Part shown: piece after piece, positions 12,245-23,679 of the stretch
Layout of the letters: each line of letters starts with the position of its first letter
Numbering within the stretch: the first letter of the stretch is position 1
Assembly: GCA_026874595.1 (NCBI GenBank)
Contig: CM049312.1
Coordinates: 48,613,429 to 48,677,428, forward strand
Source: Sipunculus nudus
Taxonomy: Eukaryota; Annelida; Sipuncula; Golfingiida; Sipunculidae
Length of the DNA: 64,000 nt
Direction: 5' to 3'
Position numbers and translations under genes: made by a program
The notes under the pieces: model-generated
The model's input: the letters and a program-made list of their open reading frames with translations, nothing else
Database searches by the model: none
Told to the model about the DNA's origin: nothing

Positions 12245-13946
12245 CTTCACGATGATTCAGGAATACTGAGCCTACACGTCGAAGCTTGCTTCTGATATCT
12301 TTTTCCTTGTGCTCTTTGCAAACTGATTTCAGTAGTTCACCAATGCCTTTCTCGTTTTTCGTCATATAGGCAGCAATGTATATAACACATGCGTACGCAT
12401 CTATGATGCACTTGAGTCTATATTTGCCTGCAATGCTTTCAGGATCACTGGATTGTATGTATTTACGGGCCTTTCTGCAAGTGATCTCTTAAATACTATC
12501 ATTGTGCCTCTTTGTGATACTAATAACTGTTGAACGTACTCTTGCAGCGAAACACAAGCTTTGTCTAAAATATATTCCAGTGTGGCGTCTTTTGGCGTGT
12601 TATCATCAGACATGACATCTTTTACTTGCACACGGAATGCACAATCTTTCTTCCACTTTGCCATTTCATCGTCTGGTTCTTTTGCAATGAGTGTTACAGG
12701 GCTAGGTGGTCTAGTAAAGCCGAATCTGCTCAGTCCTTTCTTCTTGCAATAACATTAATGAATGTAAGTTTGCAATTCCTTCACAAGCTTGTGCAGAGTT
12801 TCCTTTTCAGCATCAAGTACAGCACGTGATGTATTTGTCAACAAACGATGCAACCACCTCGTCTGTATCAGAGTCAATTTTAGGCGCATCTATTTTACCC
12901 ATAAGAGTGTATGTGCATGAGGAGAACATCTAGTTTAGCTGGGACATTGACTGCTGGGCCATAAATTCCATGTTGTTTCCCTTTTGGTAAGCCTACTTTT
13001 TTTTCATAAAAGCGATCCTCTGACAAATAAGTCTCACTTCTAGCGCATTCATGTTTCTGAGTTCCTCCGGTGGATCCAACAATGTCAGATTATTCGCGTT
13101 GGACTGTGCAGGCAATTTCCCTCATTTTAGTGTCAAATGGCATGTTCTGCAAATCCATTCTTTCTTGTTGTACGATGTTTGACGAAATGCCAGTACACTT
13201 TGCAACAGAGATTCGGACATTTTATCATACCTCTCCTCTTTCAGATACACGACTGACGATCTAAACATCAACCGATGACAACTGATGCATACGTAATTTG
13301 CAGAATCACCAATTTTTTGTAAGGAATCTGAAATGATGATTTCAGTTTCAGGAACAATATTGCGACATTTATCTCGGTATTTTCTACTGAAATGTGCAGC
13401 TTTGCCCAAACTTTCTCGAGATTCTAGTTCTGTTTCTTTTCTTTTTTTCCTCACTTGTTTCAGAGTTTCGCAATCCACGCTGTCTTTCCCTTTGTTCACA
13501 GATTCTATGTTGCTTTTGTTCAAAGGTTTCAGAACCACGTACTTTTTCCTGTCCTTCCATTTTCTCACAGTCTTTTTTCCTTTTCTTCAGGCATTTCTGA
13601 ACCATGTACTTTTCCTGGCTTTACCTTTTCTCACAGTCTTTTTTCCTTTTCTTCTGGGGTTTTCTGAATCACGTACTTCCTCCCGTCTTTCCTTTTGTTT
13701 ACAAAGTCTCTTTCGCTTTACTACAGGGGTTTCTGAATCGCGTACTTTTTCCTGTCTTTTCCTTTGCTCATCAACTCTCTTTTGCTTTTCATCTGGGGTT
13801 TCAGAATCACGTAATGCTCTTTGTCGTTTCCTTTGTGAGCACAGTCTTTCTTGTTTTTTATTTTCGTTTTCCCTTGATCTTTGTTCCTATTTTATCAGCA
13901 TTATTACTTTCTTATTTTGTTCATGACTTCCTTTTTTTCTCGGCAT
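12245..13946 (-). pseudogene. Helitron replicase (Rep/helicase) N-terminal part, broken
   Basis: Minus-strand remnant of an autonomous Helitron protein, the HUH nuclease-helicase that nicks and replicates the element. From the start (ATG 13,944-13,946): four or more ~24-residue charged repeats of the type RDSETPEEKxKRL (13,600-13,900), then a Cys block (CISCHRLMFRSS and WICRTCHLTLK, 13,122-13,320), then LPKGKQHGIYGPAVNVPA (about 12,945-12,998), then NTYNPVILKALQANID (12,420-12,470) and YIAAYMTK. The last has YxxxY with Tyr codons at 12,378-12,380 and 12,366-12,368, the expected two-tyrosine catalytic motif. Several stops and at least two frameshifts (near 12,413 and 13,660) inactivate it. It stops at VFLNHREV, followed by GTAAGT, either a splice donor or a truncation point. 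No helicase domain is in the window. Confidence 0.8.
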
Positions 13947-14404
13947 TATTATGAAAGCGGCCTTTAATAAGATACAGACTTGATTACTCGTATATTTTGT
14001 TATCTGGTGAAGACGTCACTTGAAAATATTTCCAAAATTGCTTAGCTACCAGAAATTAAATCCAACCAGTTAGAAATAATTACAAAATATTTTACACAAA
14101 TGCAAACAATATGCTATTTTTGTTCTAGTATCTTAAAAACAGAGAGCTGTGGTAATGGTTTATAAATTCACCTTTTCTACCACTTATATATTTACTTTTA
14201 ATATAATTTCTTGAAACGTGTACTTAATTTAAACGAGTGACCCATGGGTCATGACGCTCAGGGGACTGGGAAGAGATTCACATAAGGAAATTTTATCATC
14301 AGAATGGTATATACCCATTCAACTGAAGCATCAAACAGATTAACCAACAGGCCAAGATTTAGTCTGTATTTATATATCTGAAAAATAGAGAAAAAATGTG
14401 TAAA

Positions 14405-15915
14405 CTTTAAAAACTAGAATACTGGTAGCCGACAAGTGACAACGTGTATCTGCCAAAATCAGAGTGAAGTGAGGCATGGATTGAGTGGCAAGGTGAAACA
14501 GAGTGAGGTATGTTGCATATTAACATGGATGTCTGCAGCCTAAATGTGTATGTAGGTTGTGCAACCTACCACAAATCCAGAAAGCTGTCCAAGTTGTATA
14601 CATATGCAAAATTTTAGGCAGAAAAGTCAAACCACTACATGGATATGAGTGATTTTAGCCCACGGCAGACAAACAGACAGACGCTGTGCAAAAATGGTTG
14701 CAGTTTTGTGTATGATAAAGACCTATGTGAGATCTAAACACAAGCACAATTTTGGCCCAATCGGTCAAATGGTTCCTGAGATATTAGCTTGGATGTGTGC
14801 AGCGTTAACTAGAATGTAGGTGGCGCCACCTGTCATAAAATCAAGAAAGCTATCCAGGATGTATAAACCTGCAAAATTTTAGGCAGTTATGTCAAACCAC
14901 TACAGAGAAATGAGTGATTTTAGGCCACGGCAGACCTACAGACAGACGCTGTGCAAAATGTGCAAAATGGTTGCAGGTGGCCCTTCCAGTTTTGTGTATG
15001 ATAAAGACCTATGTGAGATCTAAACACATGCAAAAATTTGGCCCAATCGTTCAAACGGTTCCCGAGATATGAGCTTGGATGTCTGTAGCTTAAACTATAA
15101 TGTAGGTGGCGCCACATGTCATAAAATCAAGAAAGCTATCCAGGATGTATAAAACTGCAAAATTTTAGGCAGATATGTCAAACCACTGCCAAGATGTGAG
15201 TGACTTTATTGCACGGCAGACAAACAGACAGACGCTGTGCAAAAATGGTTGCAGGTGGTGCCACCAGTTTTGTGTATGATAAAGAGCTATGTTAGATCTA
15301 TACACATGCAAAATTTTGGCCCGATCGGTCAAACGGTTCCCGAGATATGAGCTTGGATGTCATCAGCGTGAACGTGAATGTAGGTGGTGCCACCTGTCAT
15401 AAAATCAAGAAAGCTATCCAGGATGTATAAAACTGCAAAATTTTAGGCAGATATGTCAAACCACTGCCGAGATATGAGTGACATTATTGCACGGCAGACA
15501 AACAGACAGACGCTGTGCAAAAATGGTTGCAGGTGGCGCCACCAGTTTAGCGTATGATAAAGAGCTATGTTAGATCTATATACATGCAAAATTTTGGCCC
15601 GATCGGTCAAACGGTTCCCGAAATATGAGCTTGGATGTCATCAGCGTGAATGAGAATGTAGGTGGCGCCACCTGTCATAAAATCAAGAAAGCTATCCAGG
15701 ATGTATACGCATGCCGAATTTCAGGTGAATTAGTCAATTCACTACAGAGATATGAGTGATTTAACCAAAAGCAGATGAACAGATGGACACTGTGCAAACA
15801 TGGTTACAGGTGGCGCCACCATTTTTTGTGTATGTTATAGAGCTATCCAAGGGCTACATTAGTATAAATTTTATTTCCTGATCAGTCAAACGGTTCCCGA
15901 GATATGAGCTTGGAA
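14405..15915 (+). repeat. Tandem array B2 with GGTGGCGCCACC cores
   Basis: Same leader and unit as array B1. Cores at 14,818, 15,104, 15,253, 15,382, 15,531, 15,660 and 15,808 alternate in spacing (149, 129, 149, 129, 148 bp over the last six), giving a ~278-bp repeat made of two half-units. One half carries CTGTCATAAAATCAAGAAAG, the other CAGTTTTGTGTATGATAAAG. The core at 14,975 is degraded to GGTGGCCCTTCC. No coding potential. Confidence 0.85.
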
Positions 15916-16019
15916 AGCTGATAAAATCAAGTCCCAGAGGAGCTCTCTGGAAACGAACGCGGCAACGGCGGAGGAACCCGGTCAAAAACATAGTATCCAC
16001 AAAACTTCGTTTTGGCGGG

Positions 16020-18250
16020 TACAAAAATACAGGTGGCTCCACCAGTCTGCAGAAACTAATAAAAACACTTACAAACATCAATATCCATGCAAAGAATCAT
16101 GGTGATCTCCCCATTAGTTGTTCAGATACTTCAGCTTTTGTATCAAATTGTCCATTATTCTGAGGGATACTTCGGAGTCCTATAGCTTGAAGGATATAGG
16201 TAACAGAGACCTAATTTTAAGTTTCCACAGGCACTTTTCATCGGTCTTCTTGCATGACAAGAATGAAGATTCTAGGTCCAGTTGTTGCGATTTGTACCCT
16301 GTTGACAGATAACCACATCTTTAAAGGTATCAAAAAAGGAGAAAAAAAAATCGTAAAAATTTGAAAAAAATAGAGGTGGCGCACCCAGTCTGCAGAAACT
16401 GATGGAACAGGTCATGATCAATATGTATGCCGAAAATCATGACCATCAGTGTTGTAGTTATTGAGATACTGCAGTTTTTGTATCAAATTTTCCATTATTC
16501 TGGGGGGGGGGGGGGTAATTTGGAGCCATACAGCTTAAATAATATGGGTAACAGAGACCTAATTTCAGGTTTCCATGGAGACTTTTCATGGGTCTCCCTG
16601 TGTGTCAAGAATGAAGATTCTAGGTCCAGTTTTAATGATTTGTGCCCTGTTAACAGATGTTCATAACTTTAAAGGTCTCAAAAATAGAGAAAAAATTCGT
16701 AAAAAAAACCCAAACAAATACAGGTGGTGCCACCAGTCTGCAGAAACTGATGAAACACTCCATGATCAATATCCATGAAAACAATTATGGTGATCTCTGC
16801 ATTAGTTGTTCAGATACTTCAGCTTTTGTATCAAATTTTCCATTATTCTGAGCTGTACTTTGGAGTGCCATAGCTCAAAGGATATGGGTAACAGAGACCT
16901 AATTTCAGGTGTCCATGGAGACTTATCATGGGTCTCCCTGTGTGTCAACAATGAAGATTCTAGGTCCAGTCCTTACGATTTGTACCCTGTTGACAGATAA
17001 CTACATCCTGAAAGGTCTCGAAAATAGAGAAAAAAAAATTGTGAAAATTTGAAAAAATACAGGTGGCACCACCAGTCTGCAGGTACTGATGAAACACCTC
17101 TTGATCAATATGTATGCCAAAAATCATGACCATCAGTGTTGTAGTTATTGAGATGTTGCAGTTTGTTTTTATCAAATTTTCCATTATTCTTGGGGGTTAT
17201 TGGGAGCCCCCCATAGCTCAAAGGATATGGGTTACAGAGACCTTATTTCAGGTTTCCATGCAGACTTTTTATGGACCTCTCAGTGTGTCAAGAATGAAGA
17301 TTCTAGGTCGAGTCTTTATGATTTGTGCTCTGTTAACAGCTGTTCACATTTTAAATTTCGTAAAAAATCGAAAAATTCAGGTGGCGCCACCAGTCTGCAG
17401 AAAGTGATGAAACATCTCATGATCAATATGTATGCCAAAAATCATGACCATCAGTCAAGTAGTTAATGAGATATTGAAGTTTTTGTATGAAATTTTTTAC
17501 TTTTCTGGGGGGTACTTTGGGGCCCCATAGCTCGAAGGATATGGGTAACAGAGATCTAATTTATGGTTTCCACGGAGACTTTTAATAGGTTTCTCAGTGT
17601 GTCGAGAATGAAGATTCTAGGTCCAGCGGTTACGATTTGTGCCACGTTACCAGATGACAGCATCTTTAAACGTCTCAAAAATAGAGGAAAAAAATTGTAA
17701 AAAAAATCGAAAAATACAGGTGGCGCCACCAGTCTGCAGGAACTTATGGAACATCTCATGATCAATATGTATGCCAAAAATCATGACCATCAGTGTTGTA
17801 GTTATTGAGATATTGAAGTTTTTGTATGAAATTTTTTACTATTCTGGGGGGTTCTTTGGGGCCCCATAGCTCGAAGGATATGAGTAACAGAGACCTAATT
17901 TCTGGTTTCCAAAGAGATTTTTCATGGACCTCTCAGTGTATCAAGAATTAAGATTCTAGGTCTAGGCTTTACGATTTGTGCCTTGTTAACAGATGTTCAC
18001 ATTTTTAAAGGTCTCAAAAATTGAGAAAAAAATTTGTAAAAAATCGAAAAATACAGGTGGCGCCACCAGTCTGCAGGAAGTGATGGAACATCTCATGATC
18101 AATATGTATGCCAAAAATCATGACAATCAGTCAAGTAGTTAATGAGATATTGAAGTTTTTGTATGAAATTTTTGACTTTTCTGGGGGGTACTTTGGGGCC
18201 CCATAGCTCGAAGGATATGGGTAACAGAGACCTAATTTCTGGTTTCCAAG
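16020..18250 (+). repeat. Tandem array C, seven ~337-bp units
   Basis: Units carry an AGGTGGCGCCACCAGTCTGC core at 16,031, 16,374, 16,722, 17,061, 17,379, 17,718 and 18,055 (spacing 318-348 bp). Other landmarks are GATCAATATGTATGCC, CATAGCTCGAAGGATATG, GGTAACAGAGACCTAATTT and GATTCTAGGTCCAG. G-tracts occur at the same unit position (16,501-16,514; weaker in others). One diverged unit is found alone at about 47,350-47,620. Short ORFs repeat with the unit and are not genes. Confidence 0.85.
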
Positions 18251-18374
18251 GAGATTTTTCATGGACCTCTCAGAATCCCAAGTTACAAGGTTCTAGGTTC
18301 AGCGGTTACGATTTGTGCCTGGTTAACGGACGGACAGACGGACAGACGGACGACGGACAAAGAGTGATCGCTAT

Positions 18375-18408
18375 AGCTCAGATGACTTTCAGTCAGCTGA
18401 GCTAAAAA
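18375..18408 (+). repeat. 3' terminal palindrome of copy 3
   Basis: AGCTCAGATGACT then TTC then AGTCAGCTGAGCT, followed by AAAAA. It is the same terminal hairpin as at 3,168 but with a changed loop, preceded by a GGAC/GACGG tract at about 18,325-18,358. Confidence 0.8.
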
Positions 18409-20960
18409 CGATCTATATAAACGGTCAACAGATGCAACTACTACAGCAAATTCAGTCAGCAAAGTTTGTAACGTCAAAGTTTATATTCAAGTAGTATACT
18501 GTCAACACAGTAATATGTCCAATTTAATACGATTTCCTTCAGCTTCCCTACTTAACAATAATGTTGGTCACGGATTCTAAATAAACAATGGTCAGTCTAT
18601 CAATGCTTATTAAATTTACTGTGCAATTATATCACAACGTGGGCTCTCTTTTTTTTGTTCTCAAACCGCCAATAGATTAAGCAATTACCTCAGCAAGTTC
18701 AGTCAGAAATTTTAATCAACTTCAGCCAGCACGTTTGTAACGTCGAAGCTTAAATTTGCGTATTAGACTGTCAGTTCAGTAAACAAATTATTTTTAATAC
18801 GATATACGTCAACTTCCCTGTTTAACTGAAAAAGCGGTCCTGTATTCTCAGAACAGAATGGTCAATCTATCTATATTAAATTGATTGTACAAATACGTCA
18901 CAGTGTCGGACGTTCTTTTTGTATTAAAACCATCAACAGAATTAGCAACTACTGTGGCAAGTTCACTGATAAAGATTGGGCAAATTCAGTCAGCATGTTG
19001 TAGCGTCAAACGTTATTTGCGTACATATAGTTTGTAGCGTCGAAGTGTCTGAGACACAGTTCTTGATAGCCGAAGCTTATCGTGATAAAGTTTTGGTATG
19101 CTTGAGCAAGGCTGACAAAGGCTTTTTTGACGGCAACCTTTTTATTGAGGCTTACCTCCACTCTGAAAAAAGATATGGGCGACTTTTTTTAACGAGGCAA
19201 ATTTCCTCGGATGCAGATGAAGATCAGTGAGATGAATGAAGATGAACGAATTTGCGAGATTAAAACAGCATCTGCAACAAAAAAAATACTTGTGTTAGAA
19301 AACTTATTAAAAAAACGCATAACATAATTCTCTAAATTATAATCCATCTACTCAAAAGGCTGGTAAAATATCATCCCTGAAGACTAGGAAAGCAAAACGT
19401 TACATTCCCTGAACTTGATTTATCAAATACGAAAATAACATTTAACTCTAATATAAGAACCCCATATTAACTATTCATCCTGTAACAGAGGACTATTTAA
19501 ACATACAACCCTGAAGTTCATAGACCACCAAATGTTTAATAATGATCAAACTGTAATTCGTTAATAATTTTTACTTACTAAAAGAGCAGAGAAATAGAGG
19601 GGAACATCAAGGCAATAATAAAGATATATATAAAGGAAAAAAGTCTTTCACCTAACAACATCGTTTGCAACATCACATAAGAAAATGAGAATTAAATTCA
19701 AAGCCCTGTTGTAAGCGTTTGCAAGACGTATATTTATTTTTACCGTTCTGTATTTAATTATAAGAACCGTCTTATACTTACCGTGTATTCCAGTCAAGAC
19801 CTCGATAGTTTACATCAGACCATAATGAGAAGATAAATTCAAAGCACTGTGGTATTTATTTATATGCTCAAGTTTTGCGAAACAAATGTACTTCCACTTA
19901 TGTATTTAATTATAAGAACCGTCCCATTCTTACTGTGTATCGGATAACATATTGAAAGAAACATCAAACCATAAAGGTAGGATAAAATTTTAAAGCACTG
20001 CCAGATTTACTTATATGCTCATCTTTTTCAAATACATATTTATTTTATAACGATTTAGTTCAACGTCTGTATTCAATTAAAATAACTTTCTCATACTTAC
20101 CGGCTGTTCCAGACAACAAGACAACATATTCATACTTTGTTCCTACAGTTATTTCAAATATTCGATACAATATACAGTAACACTCCACACACTGTCTCCT
20201 GTCCAAGAAGTGTTTGAATGCAAGACCAAACCTACAAAACTATAATAAAATGACGATTGTAAGACTTTTCATTTTTTTTTTTCAAAATGTCAATAGAATT
20301 AGCAACTACAGCAGCAACACTGTCTGAATACAACATTCTATGAATCTAATAATAAAATTACCAAATTATATTTGACTAATGTTACTTTTCATCATTTTTA
20401 TTCAAACAATAAAACAGAATTAGCAACTACAGTATCCTCGTCATAAACTTCATCAAGGTTAAATGATATAATGTATATACAAGGTATTAAAACTCTTAAC
20501 TGACAAAACAACTAAAGACACGTTGTTGTGATAAAGATTTCACTACATATACAATTTTTCTAGGACGTATTTACTTTAATACAATTTCTTTCTACTTTTT
20601 AATTAATTAAAATAACCTTTGTACTTACCGTGTGTTCAAAAAAAGATAGTCATACTTTATATAGTCATTTCATTTTATTATACAATGCAATATACGGCGG
20701 CACTCTACTCACTGTTCTTCCGACAGTGTCAAAAAATAAAATAGCCAGTCTATGAATCTTTAATAAAATAACCAATAAATACCTAACAAATGTTATACTT
20801 TCCACTTCTTCAAACTATCAAACAGAATTAGCAACTACAGTACTCTCGCAGTAAACTACTACACAATGAATCATTAGCATCAAGGCTAAAGTGATGCTTA
20901 TACCATGCATTTAATAAACTCTGATCAGAAACAACTTGGGCCCTATATCCAAACATTGAG
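18409..20960. repeat. Degenerate repeats with minus-strand donor-like sites
   Basis: From 18,420 to 19,030, about three ~260-bp units repeat AGCAACTAC, TTCAGTCAGC and TTTGTAACGTC. From 19,690 to 20,650, units of about 130-165 bp repeat AAATTCAAAGC, TAATTATAAGAACCGT and a strand-reversed splice-donor-like block. On the minus strand these read GTAAGT(A) at 19,776-19,781, GTAAGA at 19,928-19,933, and GTAAGT at 20,095-20,100 and 20,623-20,628. AACAGAATTAGCAACTAC recurs at about 20,288, 20,410 and 20,825. The small ORF at 18,976-19,230 has no recognisable domain. Confidence 0.5.
20101..20231 (-). other. Possible coding exon in the repeat array
   Basis: On the minus strand, TATAGTTTTGTAG (acceptor-like) precedes 131 nt that are open in one frame (43 codons, including FGLAFKHFLDRRQ and TKYEYVVLLSGTA) and end at G|GTAAGT. 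A diverged copy near 20,629-20,735 has the donor but no open frame. I do not recognise the peptide. It may be an exon of a tandemly duplicated, decayed gene; no neighbouring exon was secured. Confidence 0.25.
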
Positions 20961-21023
20961 TGAGAACTTGACAGCCACGCGTAATGATATTTATTTACAT
21001 ACCAACATTTTCTAAGAAATGAT

Positions 21024-21653
21024 TGTAGCGAACCGGGATTTCACTTCCCAGCGCTACGCGGGTTCGGACTTCGGGGGGGGGGGGGGGGGGGGGGTAACGG
21101 TATTTTAGATGACAAAACTGGGTCAAAGTTCATAACTGTTCTGTGCAGCGGTCACTCTGATTATTACGAAAGTAGACACGAAGACAGTAGCTTGATTAGA
21201 ATAATTAATGACAAAAAATCATAACAAATTACAGTAATACCAGACGCGGTATGATTAATAACACACAATTATATTTTAAATCCACGGGTCCCCGCATCAC
21301 CTGTTCATTTCCACATCCATATCCAGCGGCCGATAGTCCGCCATGACCTTAAAGCGGTAGGCTGAGATATTAAATCAAGCCAATATTGAGGTTCCTCGCA
21401 ATGTCACGGCCCGCACTATGTATAAAATGCGTTCCAATACCTAATCTTCACAGATGTATAGTTCACCAGGCTGGGACACACTTTTTATTAGTTCTGTTCA
21501 CGGTTTTCTCCCCGTCTGGCACTGGCCATATCTTCGTGCGTGGATCACAGCCGCTTCTCTCCTAAAACTAGTTCAGTACCGTAAAAACTTAACTGTTACT
21601 GTAAAAACTCGGCCGACTACCAAGGGGGGGGGGGGGGGGGGGGGTTCGCCACA
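21024..21653 (-). mobile_element. Ty3/Gypsy 3' LTR
   Basis: On the minus strand it begins TGTGGCGAACC and ends GGTTCGCTACA, the short inverted TG...CA ends of an LTR, about 630 bp apart. It lies directly downstream of a polypurine tract and of pol remnants. A long G/C homopolymer lies near each end (21,074-21,094 and 21,624-21,644). There is no matching 5' LTR in the window, so the LTR edges rest on the terminal repeats and the polypurine tract. Confidence 0.7.
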
Positions 21654-21668
21654 TTCCTCCCCTCTTAG
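21654..21668 (-). promoter_or_regulatory. Polypurine tract of the Gypsy element
   Basis: Minus strand AAGAGGGGAGGAA immediately abuts TGTGGCG of the LTR. This is the expected plus-strand priming site for reverse transcription. Confidence 0.7.
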
Positions 21669-22118
21669 ACCAATACCGCCTGCGGTTTGGACTAAAACAA
21701 ACACACTAAATCAAACTCTAAATAGACTTAAATATAACATTAGAACACCTACAACTAAGGTGACATCTTACGAACGATAATCTGGCCGGAAACTGTGACA
21801 TTTTCCTTTCTCAACCGGTCTTTAGCTACTGATTGACCCGGCAAGTACTACAAATGATTTGAGCTAAACTTAACAGAACTTCGATCTATTGGACTGGGGA
21901 ATATCTCTGGCTAACCTTTATTTCCATAATAACTTGGTAGTTCTTTAAAGGCACATTCTTCGCCCAAGGGCATACCTCCCAAGTAAGACCGGTACCCTTG
22001 GCGGCTCCACCATGTCAACCGATTTACCAGTCTGGTCACCCTAACTCCAAGTTCCCCGTCTCTTTGAAAGTGTCTTTTGGTCATTTAGCCGTTTAATAAC
22101 AAGTCCCTTGCCTCTCTC

Positions 22119-23607
22119 TTACAAGTTAAGTCTGTCAACTGGCTTCTTGACACGCATACCCCGGCCTAACTGAACATCATCGGCCGCCGAGCGCATTGTA
22201 TCATCGCCCATATTTTCATCATCGGTGACCTCTCCGTCGTACGAGAAGGGCTGTGGAGGAGTTTCGACTTCCCGATCGTCCAGGTCACTCCTGGTTCGGG
22301 GCTCCCCTTCCTCCGCATCATCCCCTCTACAAGGCTCACTCTGGTGGTCATCACCAACCCCTGGCTCCTCTTGACCAACCAACGGATCTCCTCTCCTGGT
22401 CAGGGGCCTCCGTCCGGATCCAGCTTTCACGGGGTGGATCTCCCATGTAAGACTTCAATTGATCCATATGAACAACCTTACTAGGTTTATCTGGGGCCTC
22501 TTGTATACGAAGATTGACATCAGTCACCTCATCGGTCACAAGATATGGGCCCGTCCAACCTCTGCCCAGTTTCTGGTTGCCCTTTGGTGGAAAGGGAAAC
22601 TTCCGGTAGATTGCATTAACGTCATAGTTGCGTTTTTGCCGCTGTGCTGCTTGCTTCAGATATTTCCGGGCATACTCATGGGCGATCATAGTAGCCTCCT
22701 TCACCCAGGTCACATACTCATTTGGGCACTGGGGTACCTGGTCTTTAGGGGGTCCTCCCATAAGCAAATCTATAGGCATTGTCTTTTCTCTGCCCAGAAA
22801 TATCAAGTCTGGCGAGGACTTGGTACTGTCATGGGTGGTTGCTCGATACGCGGACATGATGTAGGGTTACAAATCATCCCAGTTGTCGTTGTAGTCATTG
22901 ACGAAACAGGACAACATCTTCAGTAAAGTCTTATTTGCTCGCTCCACGGTCGCATCGCTCTGCAGACGATAGGTACTTGTCCGGCTTTTATCTATCTCTA
23001 ACAGCTTACACAGATGATTCATCATCTTTATCTGGAAATCGGATCCCTGATCACTGTGCAAGACACTCGGGATCCCGTATTTCAAAATGAACTCATGCAT
23101 CAACCGTTCAGCGATGGTTTGAGCGGTGTGGTCTGGCATTGCGTAAGCCTGATTTCCATTTTCCTTGGTCCTGAGCGGTCCTAAAATGTCCATGGCCACA
23201 CGCACCATCATGTCTCCAACAGGGCTTTGATGGAGTGGTGCTTTATGGGGTCCTGTGCATGGTTTTCGGCTCGCACACACGTTGCATCTTTGGCACAATC
23301 GAATCACATCCTGCTTATGACCGGGCCAATAAAAGCGTTGACGTATATTGTGTAGAGTCTTTGTTATGCCTAAGTGTCCAGCAAGTCTCTTGTTATGAAC
23401 AAACTTCATGATTTGTTTTCTCAACAGCCACGGTGTCATGAGTTGTCGGACTTTTGGCATGTTGTCAGTAGGAGCCCACTCTCTATATAGCAAATTATCC
23501 AAGATCACTAGATTGTTCCACTGTCTCCACAATGCCTTTAAGTCTCGCGATTCGGTAGCTATCACTGCCCATGGTGGCTTTTGTCTATCTCTGGTCAGGA
23601 GGATCAT
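22119..23607 (-). pseudogene. Ty3/Gypsy integrase and pol C-terminus, broken
   Basis: Integrase joins retroelement cDNA to host DNA. The zinc-binding domain is clear (HLGITKTLHNIRQRFYWPG, then CQRCNVC). The core has the first Asp in VAMDILGPL, the second in HSDQGSDF and the Glu in ATVERANKTL. Between the first two Asp blocks roughly 15-20 residues usual for the family are missing (KENGN runs straight into QAYAMPDHTAQTI), so this copy would be defective. A TAA at 22,867-22,869 splits the frame before IMSAYRATTHDS; the C-terminal GWTGPYLVTDEV and VVHMDQLKSY follow. A frameshift near 22,400 leads to a tail ending RVKKPVDRLNL. Confidence 0.85.
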
Positions 23608-23679
23608 TGTTTTCGATATGGCCGGATCCTCTTGTTGTAGTTTCCGGAGGGCATCTGTGTCATATTCTTGACACCACTC

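Larger units (their letters stand above)
14234..18408 (+). mobile_element. Composite Helitron-like element, 4.2 kb, copy 3
   Basis: The 5' end CGAGTGACCCATGGGTC...GACGCTCAG matches the 5' ends at 566 and 45,411. The 3' end has GGACAGACGG repeats, the 29-bp palindrome at 18,375-18,403 and AAAAA. The interior is two successive tandem arrays: B2 (about 14,405-15,915, ~278 bp) and C (about 16,020-18,250, ~337 bp). A second element with the same termini and a single C-type unit lies at 45,411-47,698. The flanks here are ...TTTAAA|CGATC..., so the 3' flank is C, not the T seen in the other copies. No transposase is encoded. Confidence 0.7.

Noticed and set aside
13333-13954. Plus-strand ORFs of 116-197 codons, Phe/Ser-rich
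   Set aside because: They are the opposite strand of the Helitron replicase charged-repeat region, whose minus-strand reading has recognisable motifs.
22459-22926. 155-codon plus-strand ORF
   Set aside because: Antisense to the Gypsy integrase.
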